In this document: positions 1 through 4,775 of the stretch, piece after piece
Layout: every line of letters begins with the position of its first letter
How positions within the stretch are numbered: the first letter of the stretch is position 1
Origin: Bacteroidales bacterium
Lineage (GTDB): Bacteria; Bacteroidota; Bacteroidia; Bacteroidales; ML635J-15
Assembly (NCBI GenBank): GCA_007130555.1
Contig: SLSH01000163.1
Coordinates: forward strand, 1 to 5,887
Reading direction: 5' to 3'
Length of the DNA stretch: 5,887 nucleotides
Made by a program: the position numbers and the translations under genes
Notes under the pieces: generated by a model
What the model was told of the DNA's origin: nothing
What the model saw: the letters and a program-made list of their open reading frames with translations, nothing else
Databases searched by the model: none

Positions 1-62
1 AATTTTAAATTCAGGAGTTTTTAAATATGATTTAATCAGAATAATTATTACTCTTCAGATTT

Positions 63-716
63 TTATTTTTTATCTGTATCTTTTTTTTCTTTTGTAGCTT
101 TAGTTTCTTTTTTTGATGAAGTTTTTGCTTTTGGCTTAGTCTCTTTTTTTGCTGTTGTTTTCGGCTTTGCTGTTGCCTTTGGTTTTGTTGTTGTTTTGGG
201 TTTTGCTGCTGCCTTTGGTTTTGCTGTTGTTTTGGGTTTTGTTGCTGCCTTTGGTTTTGCTGTTGCTTTTGGTTTAGCAGTTTTTTTGGTTTCTGCTTTT
301 GGTTTTGTGGTTTTTTTGGTTTCAGCTTTTGACTCGACTTTTGTTTCCTCAACCTCGACACTTGTTTTTTCGTCTTTATCAACTTTAGCTTCTACCGAAA
401 CATCTTTTTTAGTTGTATCTTTTACTTTTTTAACATCAATTTTTTCTTCTACTATTGAGGCTATTAAAGGTTCTATTGAAACAAAAGACCGGTTATTTCT
501 TTTTTTTGTAAACACGACATCCCCGTCAATAAGAGCATAAAGTGTATGGTCTTTACCTATTCCGACATTTTTTCCGGGATGATGTTTTGTCCCCCTTTGT
601 CTGACAATAATATTTCCTGCAATTACTTTTTGACCTCCGAATATTTTTACTCCGAGTCTTTTACTTTCGGATTCGCGTCCGTTTCTTGAACTACCTGCTC
701 CTTTTTTGTGTGCCAT
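63..716 (-). CDS. rpmA: 50S ribosomal protein L27 with long Lys/Ala/Pro-rich C-terminal tail
   Basis: Large-subunit ribosomal protein L27, which sits below the central protuberance with its N-terminus reaching toward the peptidyl-transferase centre. Residues 1-85 are a standard L27: the MAHKKGAGSS start, RNGRESESKRLG, a GGQ turn, VRQRGTKHHPG (39-48) and the GKDHTLYAL segment (54-62). The ATG at 716 gives exactly the mature bacterial N-terminus, with no cleavable leader of the Firmicutes kind. The family usually ends near residue 85-90, but this frame runs on to 217. Residues 86-130 form a mixed-charge Lys/Glu/Asp/Val segment. Residues 131-196 are a proline-punctuated KPK repeat, and 197-217 are Lys-rich. 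The tail lacks hydrophobic core residues, so it is probably disordered and strongly basic. The gene lies 17 bases after rplU and is presumably co-transcribed with it. The L27 identity is certain. The tail's function is unknown; RNA or DNA binding is only inferred from its composition. Confidence 0.96.
   Translation of the reverse strand: MAHKKGAGSSRNGRESESKRLGVKIFGGQKVIAGNIIVRQRGTKHHPGKNVGIGKDHTLYALIDGDVVFTKKRNNRSFVSIEPLIASIVEEKIDVKKVKDTTKKDVSVEAKVDKDEKTSVEVEETKVESKAETKKTTKPKAETKKTAKPKATAKPKAATKPKTTAKPKAAAKPKTTTKPKATAKPKTTAKKETKPKAKTSSKKETKATKEKKDTDKK
129..326 (-). repeat. Tandem coding repeat in the L27 tail (KPK hexads)
   Basis: In-frame repeat within rpmA, residues 131-196. Two decapeptides, AETKKTTKPK and AETKKTAKPK (131-140 and 141-150), are encoded by adjacent 30-base units that differ at only a few positions. 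Six contiguous hexapeptides of the form [AT][AT][AT]KPK follow (151-186, bases 159-266, 18 bases each), then a looser TKPK unit at 194-196. The pattern resembles the (S/T/A)PKK-type tails of histone H1-like proteins. On the plus strand it appears as T/G-rich DNA made of ttttggttttgctgttg-like units, and it produces long spurious open frames in other registers. Confidence 0.9.
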
Positions 717-733
717 AATGGTATATTTTAAAA

Positions 734-1045
734 TTATGCAACTATATCCTGAATTTCAATTTCTGATAATTGTTGACGATGTCCCTGTAATTTTTTATAA
801 CCTTTCCTTCTTTTTTTCTTAAATACAAGAACCTTATCGTCTTTAAGGTGTGTCAGAACTTTGGCTTTAACAACCGCATCTTTTATTGTAGGTTTGCCAA
901 TCTTTACATTACCGTCATTATCAATAAGTAAAACTTTATCAAAACTAACTTCGCTTCCTTCGTCATTAATTAAACGATGAACAAAAAATTTGTCTCCTTT
1001 TTCTACCTTAAATTGTTGTCCTGCTATATCAACTATTGCGTACAT
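734..1045 (-). CDS. rplU: 50S ribosomal protein L21
   Basis: Large-subunit ribosomal protein L21, which binds 23S rRNA. The 103-residue length is normal for the family. It starts MYAIVDIAGQQFKVEKGD, has the central VLLIDNDGNVKIGKP strand region (residues 38-52), and ends with the diagnostic basic motif FKKKRRKGYKKLQGHRQQ (75-92) followed by a short SEIEI strand, as expected for L21. The ATG at 1045 is preceded by an A/G-rich stretch (aaaaaaaagaag on the minus strand) rather than a clear Shine-Dalgarno sequence, as is usual in Bacteroidota. It is the first gene of the rplU-rpmA unit. A promoter-like element at 1096-1126 would give a leader of about 45 bases. No anomaly is seen in the coding region. 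Confidence 0.97.
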   Translation of the reverse strand: MYAIVDIAGQQFKVEKGDKFFVHRLINDEGSEVSFDKVLLIDNDGNVKIGKPTIKDAVVKAKVLTHLKDDKVLVFKKKRRKGYKKLQGHRQQLSEIEIQDIVA

Positions 1046-1095
1046 CTTCTTTTTTTTAATTTTATATAAATTATAATCTGTTTAAAAACGGACTG

Positions 1096-1126
1096 CAAAG
1101 ATAGAATATTTAAATCAAATAACAAA
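1096..1126 (-). promoter_or_regulatory. Bacteroidota-type promoter of rplU-rpmA
   Basis: Read on the minus strand, TTTG (1126-1123), a 19-base spacer and TATCTTTG (1103-1096) match the -33 TTTG and -7 TAnnTTTG boxes of the Bacteroidota housekeeping sigma factor, including the usual spacer length. The sequence after the -7 box (CAGTCC) would place transcription start near 1089-1092, about 45 bases before the rplU ATG. This is sequence matching only; no start site has been mapped. Confidence 0.75.
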
Positions 1127-1252
1127 AAAAAATACAAAAAACTTAATTTGCTTGCATTTTTGGTATTTATATTAAAATTTACGATAATAATAATTTAATA
1201 TTTATGTATAAATCAAATGCTTGTTTACAATAATAAATCGAAATCTATGTTA

Positions 1253-1260
1253 TATATTTG
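1253..1260 (+). promoter_or_regulatory. Candidate -7 box of the porT-like gene
   Basis: TATATTTG matches the Bacteroidota -7 consensus TAnnTTTG and is the only exact match I found on this strand in the divergent intergenic region. No good TTTG -33 box lies 19-21 bases upstream; the nearest TTG, at 1221-1223, is too far. If used, transcription would begin around 1265-1268, inside or just after the A-run at 1262-1268. That leaves a leader of only about 11-14 bases before the TTG at 1279 and excludes the upstream TTG at 1258, which lies inside the box. Confidence 0.45.
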
Positions 1261-1278
1261 CAAAAAAATGATAATATA

Positions 1279-2010
1279 TTGAAAACAATATTTACAGTAT
1301 TATTTTGCTTTTTATTTTTTGGGATAGCGTTTTCTCAAAGACCAAAGCCTCATAATCTTCCTAAATTGGATCAACAAGCTGCTCATTTTGGTTATTCTTT
1401 AGGTTTGAATACAATGGATTTTGTAATACGTCCTTCGGCAGATTTTCTTTATAATATGGATACGGTATATGCTGTAGAAATAAACAGATATGTCGGATTT
1501 AATATAAATATGATATCAAATTTAAGAATTACTGACTATTTTAATTTTCGTTTTATGCCGGGACTGATTTTCGGACAGCGAAATTTAGATTATAAAATAA
1601 AAAGAGCAGATGGTTTTAGAAGACATACAATGATGATAGAATCTACTTTTATTGATTTCCCGTTATTGTTTAAATATAAATCCCAAAGAGTTAATAATTT
1701 CAGACCTTATATTATAGGTGGAGGAGCATTCAGAATAGACCTTGCGGCACAACGAAGAGTTAAATCCGAAGAAAGACCTAAAATACGATTAAAAAATATG
1801 GATGCATATTATGAAATTGGAATTGGAACCGATTTTTTTCTTGAATATTTTATGTTTGCAATAGAATTGAAAGCCTCGTGGGGAATATTTAATAATGTCG
1901 TTTATGATAATTCTCAATTTACAACCTATTATGAAAAATTAAATTCAAGAATGGTTATTTTATCATTCCATTTCGAAGGCGGTAAAATAGACAGATTAGC
2001 ATGGTGGTAA
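1279..2010 (+). CDS. porT: PorT-like outer-membrane beta-barrel protein (type IX secretion)
   Basis: Probable PorT, an outer-membrane protein required for type IX secretion (and, in gliding species, motility). From the TTG at 1279 the protein is 243 residues, close to the family's usual length. Residues 1-19 form a clean signal peptide: Lys at 2, a hydrophobic core (IFTVLFCFLFFGIAF), and a likely signal peptidase I cut after Ala-Phe-Ser before Gln20. After a short Pro-rich linker (RPKPHNLPKLD), HFGYSLGLNTMDFVI matches the N-terminal barrel strand region I associate with PorT. Alternating polar/aromatic strands follow to a C-terminal Trp-Trp, and no soluble enzymatic motif is seen. No in-frame ATG exists near the start. 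The TTG at 1258 would add seven polar residues before the signal peptide and overlaps a promoter-like box, so 1279 is preferred. The next gene begins 6 bases after the stop. The alternative is a generic porin-like barrel of the same superfamily. Confidence 0.72.
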   Translation: MKTIFTVLFCFLFFGIAFSQRPKPHNLPKLDQQAAHFGYSLGLNTMDFVIRPSADFLYNMDTVYAVEINRYVGFNINMISNLRITDYFNFRFMPGLIFGQRNLDYKIKRADGFRRHTMMIESTFIDFPLLFKYKSQRVNNFRPYIIGGGAFRIDLAAQRRVKSEERPKIRLKNMDAYYEIGIGTDFFLEYFMFAIELKASWGIFNNVVYDNSQFTTYYEKLNSRMVILSFHFEGGKIDRLAWW

Positions 2011-2016
2011 TAAGTT

Positions 2017-3564
2017 ATGATTAAATATGCCGATTTTATATTTACTCCCGAACAATTCTTTAATAAAGAATTTGTCAAAAAATCTATTGCAAAATTTCTT
2101 TCTGTCCCTATACATGAAATTAATGCTTATAAAATTGTCCGCAAATCAATTGATGCAAGAAAAAATGTAAAATATAATGTTAGAATTATTGTTGCGACAC
2201 ATAAGGATGTATTAAAAAAAGAAGAATATTGTTTTGAATTTAAAGATGTCGGCAAATCAAAATCAATTATTATCGTGGGAGCAGGACCTGCCGGTTATTT
2301 TGCAGCTCTTAATTGTATAATGAACGGATTAAAACCGATAGTTCTTGAAAGAGGAAAACCCGTTGAAGAACGAAAATATGATATTGCCGAAATAAACAGA
2401 AACAATATAATTAATCCGGAATCAAATTTTGCTTTTGGAGAAGGAGGAGCAGGAACATACTCGGACGGCAAATTATATACACGAAGTAAAAAACGGGGAA
2501 ATGTAAAACAAATTCTCGAACTGCTTAATTATTTTGGAGCAAAAGATGATATATTAATTGATGCCCAGCCTCATGTAGGAACCGATTGTCTGATAAAAAT
2601 TGTTAAAAATATCCGGGATAAAATATTAAATTGCGGAGGAGAAATATCCTTTAATACAAAAGTAAGCGAATTAATTATTAAAGATAATAAAATTAATGGT
2701 GTTAAAACTGCATCAGGTAATATATACGAATCCGGAAATGTTATTCTTGCTACAGGACACTCTGCCAGAGATGTTTATTATTTTTTGGACAATCATAATA
2801 TTTCCATGGAAATAAAAGATTTTGCCATGGGTGTACGTGTTGAACATCCCCAGTTATTAATTGACAAAATACAGTATAAGCGTGAAAATAGGGGAGATTT
2901 TTTGCCTCCTGCAAATTACAGCTTGGTAAAACAAGTCGAAGGCAGAGGAGTTTATTCTTTTTGTATGTGTCCAGGAGGAATAATTGTTCCGGCAGCAACA
3001 AATAATAATGAAATTGTTGTAAACGGAATGTCAAATTCGAGAAGAAACTCCGAATTTGCAAATTCGGGAATTGTTGTTGAACTTAAAAAAGAAGACTTTA
3101 AAGATTTTTTTGAATATGAAAAATTTGCGGGTCTGGAATTTCAAAAAAGAATTAAAAAAATGGCATATTTGAATTCAGGCAGAGGATTAGCAGCTCCTGC
3201 ACAACGATTAACAGATTTTGTTTCCGGTAAACTTTCATCTTCATTACCGTTAACTTCATATAATCCGGGATTGATTAGCAGTCCTATGCATTTTTGGTTA
3301 TCCGAATTTATCGGAGAAAGATTAAAAACAGCAATAAAAAGTTTTGACAAACTGATGAAAGGTTATCTTACTCAGGAAGCTGTTGCAGTAGGGGTAGAAT
3401 CAAGAACAAGCAGTCCCGTGAAAATAGTCAGAGACCAAAAAACAGGAGAACAAATTAATATAAAGGGATTATTTCCTTGTGGCGAAGGTGCCGGATATGC
3501 AGGAGGTATTATATCAGCTGCAATTGACGGAATGACAGCTATTGAGAATGTTTTGAAAAAATAA
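2017..3564 (+). CDS. FAD-dependent dehydrogenase of the COG2509 type
   Basis: Predicted soluble FAD-dependent oxidoreductase of the poorly characterised COG2509 family; the substrate is unknown. Residues 1-80 form the family's small N-terminal module, including the typical RKSIDARK segment (42-49). A Rossmann dinucleotide-binding motif follows, IIIVGAGPAGYFAA (84-97, GxGxxG at 88-93), with the acidic strand end VLERG (109-113). FAFGEGGAGTYSDGKLYTR (138-156) is a family hallmark, LATGHSARD (244-252) is the second flavoprotein motif, and SFCMCPGG (314-321) carries a Cys pair. The C-terminal FAD-closing motif is GLFPCGEGAGYAGGI (484-498). At 515 residues it appears full length with all expected motifs. 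There is no signal peptide, so it is cytoplasmic. The ATG at 2017 lies 6 bases after the porT-like stop, so the two are probably co-transcribed. The family name is confident, but the reaction cannot be assigned. Confidence 0.88.
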   Translation: MIKYADFIFTPEQFFNKEFVKKSIAKFLSVPIHEINAYKIVRKSIDARKNVKYNVRIIVATHKDVLKKEEYCFEFKDVGKSKSIIIVGAGPAGYFAALNCIMNGLKPIVLERGKPVEERKYDIAEINRNNIINPESNFAFGEGGAGTYSDGKLYTRSKKRGNVKQILELLNYFGAKDDILIDAQPHVGTDCLIKIVKNIRDKILNCGGEISFNTKVSELIIKDNKINGVKTASGNIYESGNVILATGHSARDVYYFLDNHNISMEIKDFAMGVRVEHPQLLIDKIQYKRENRGDFLPPANYSLVKQVEGRGVYSFCMCPGGIIVPAATNNNEIVVNGMSNSRRNSEFANSGIVVELKKEDFKDFFEYEKFAGLEFQKRIKKMAYLNSGRGLAAPAQRLTDFVSGKLSSSLPLTSYNPGLISSPMHFWLSEFIGERLKTAIKSFDKLMKGYLTQEAVAVGVESRTSSPVKIVRDQKTGEQINIKGLFPCGEGAGYAGGIISAAIDGMTAIENVLKK

Positions 3565-3665
3565 TTTTTTACATGTATATGTATTTTAACTCCATTTGCT
3601 ATATGCAATAATAAATTGATTGACAATAAAATAATTATTTTAGGATAAAAAACATTTTTAAAACA

Positions 3666-3673
3666 TATATTTG
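3666..3673 (+). promoter_or_regulatory. Candidate -7 box upstream of ilvE
   Basis: TATATTTG matches the Bacteroidota TAnnTTTG element and lies in the 165-base gap between the FAD gene and ilvE. Transcription would start near 3680, giving a leader of about 50 bases to the ATG at 3730. The -33 region is only a T-rich stretch (TTTT at 3638-3641) at a longer than ideal spacing, so support is moderate. I see no convincing terminator hairpin for the upstream operon in the same gap, and no attenuator-like leader peptide rich in Ile, Leu or Val. Confidence 0.5.
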
Positions 3674-3729
3674 TTTTTTGTTTATAATGGAATGAATAAT
3701 TATTTTTGAGGATAATAAAAAATATAGTT

Positions 3730-4752
3730 ATGCAAAATTTAAATTGGTCAGAACTCCCTTTTGGATACGTTAAAACAAAGTATAATCTTAGAAGTGTATT
3801 TAAAAACGGGAAATGGGGAGATATTGAGATAAGTGATTCGGAACATGTTAGTGTTCATATAGCAGCAACCGGATTACATTACGGGCAAGAGGCTTTTGAG
3901 GGGATGAAAGCTTACAGAGGGAAAGACGGTAAAATCAGACTTTTCAGATGGATTGAAAATTGTAAGAGAATGCAGAGATCTGCCGAAGGAATTATGATGG
4001 AAGAAGTTCCTAAAGAGTTGTTTTATAATATGATTACCAAAGCAGTAGAATTAAATTTAGACTTTGTTCCGCCTTATGGCACAGGAGCTGCCCTTTATAT
4101 TCGCCCGTTTTTATTCGGTAGCGGACCCAGAGTCGGTGTCCAGCCTGCTGACGAATATACTTTTATAGTATTTGTTTCTCCTGTAGGACCATATTTTAAA
4201 GAAGGCTTTAATCCTGTTAAAATTGCAGTAGTCAGAGATTCCGACAGGGCTGCACCACAAGGAACCGGACATATTAAAGTAGGAGGGAACTATGCTGCAA
4301 GTTTAAAAAGCATCAAGAGAGTTAAAGGCGAAGGATACGGTTCTCCAATGTATTTAGACGCAAAAGAGAAAAAGTATATAGACGAAATTGGTGCCGCAAA
4401 CTTTTTTGCAATCAAAAAGAATACATACATTACCCCAAAATCACCGTCAATTTTACCGTCAATTACAAATATGAGCCTTGAACAGCTTGCACAACATCTG
4501 GGATATAAAACCGAAAGAAGACCTGTAGAATTTGACGAAATCGAAACTTTTGAAGAAATCGGTGCATGTGGTACGGCAGCAATTATATCTCCTATCGGTG
4601 AAATTAAAGACCTTGATAACGGTAAAATTTATAAATTCTGTAAAGATGGTAAGGCAGGACCTGTTTCAACAAAATTATATGAAACACTTGTGGGAATACA
4701 ATACGGGGATATAGAAGACCCGTTTGAATGGGTTACTGTTCTTGATTTATAG
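3730..4752 (+). CDS. ilvE: Branched-chain amino acid aminotransferase
   Basis: PLP-dependent transaminase that interconverts leucine, isoleucine and valine with their 2-oxo acids using glutamate/2-oxoglutarate. It acts in the cytoplasm at the last step of branched-chain amino acid synthesis. It is a class IV fold enzyme closer to the eukaryotic-type BCAT branch than to E. coli IlvE. With the ATG at 3730 it has 340 residues, the usual length. Motifs: LHYGQEAFEGMKAYRG (49-63, substrate-pocket Tyr51), LYIRPFLFGSGPRVGV (122-137), GTGHIKVGGNY (178-188, Schiff-base Lys183), DEIGAANFF (218-226, Glu219 pairing with the PLP ring nitrogen), ACGTAA (279-284, phosphate-binding turn) and GIQYGDIEDPFEW near the end. 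The mammalian redox CxxC is absent (Ala and Ser at those places). A TTG at 3706 could add eight residues (MRIIKNIV), but the ATG gives the standard MQNLNWSELPFGY start. It appears to be a single-gene unit converging on the tandem kinase gene 23 bases away. Confidence 0.95.
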   Translation: MQNLNWSELPFGYVKTKYNLRSVFKNGKWGDIEISDSEHVSVHIAATGLHYGQEAFEGMKAYRGKDGKIRLFRWIENCKRMQRSAEGIMMEEVPKELFYNMITKAVELNLDFVPPYGTGAALYIRPFLFGSGPRVGVQPADEYTFIVFVSPVGPYFKEGFNPVKIAVVRDSDRAAPQGTGHIKVGGNYAASLKSIKRVKGEGYGSPMYLDAKEKKYIDEIGAANFFAIKKNTYITPKSPSILPSITNMSLEQLAQHLGYKTERRPVEFDEIETFEEIGACGTAAIISPIGEIKDLDNGKIYKFCKDGKAGPVSTKLYETLVGIQYGDIEDPFEWVTVLDL

Positions 4753-4775
4753 AATAATCTGAAAGTGATAGAATA

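Noticed and set aside
1..62. Palindrome AATAATTATT (40-49) downstream of rpmA as a terminator, and an AGGAG-ATG pair at 13-29 as a gene start
   Set aside because: The palindrome has no loop, no G/C stem and no U-tract after it on the minus strand. The ATG is followed by a stop after one codon (ATG ATT TAA).
129..326. Possible CRISPR or non-coding tandem repeat array
   Set aside because: The units are 18 bases, contiguous, without unique spacers, and keep the L27 reading frame throughout.
32..382. Minus-strand open frame rich in Gln/Lys/Arg repeats
   Set aside because: It is the alternate register of the repetitive L27 tail; its repeats mirror the 18-base coding units and it has no independent start context.
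196..540. Plus-strand open frame encoding a Phe/Ala/Gly-rich, membrane-like protein
   Set aside because: It is the antisense of the L27 tail. The hydrophobic look comes from reading Lys/Ala/Pro codons backwards, and rpmA is unambiguous on the other strand.
2750..3626. Three minus-strand open frames opposite the FAD gene and its 3' flank
   Set aside because: They lie antisense to a full-length flavoprotein with intact motifs and show no recognisable protein features.
3706..3729. TTG at 3706 as the ilvE start
   Set aside because: It would add eight residues not expected in the family; the ATG at 3730 gives the usual N-terminus and length.
3565..3729. Riboswitch, leader-peptide attenuator or small RNA ahead of ilvE
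   Set aside because: The region is plain AT-rich sequence with only a short TACATGTA palindrome; no run of Leu/Ile/Val codons and no stable G/C stem is visible.
4532..4714. Plus-strand 60-residue frame inside ilvE
   Set aside because: It is nested out of frame within the conserved C-terminal part of ilvE, with no recognisable features.
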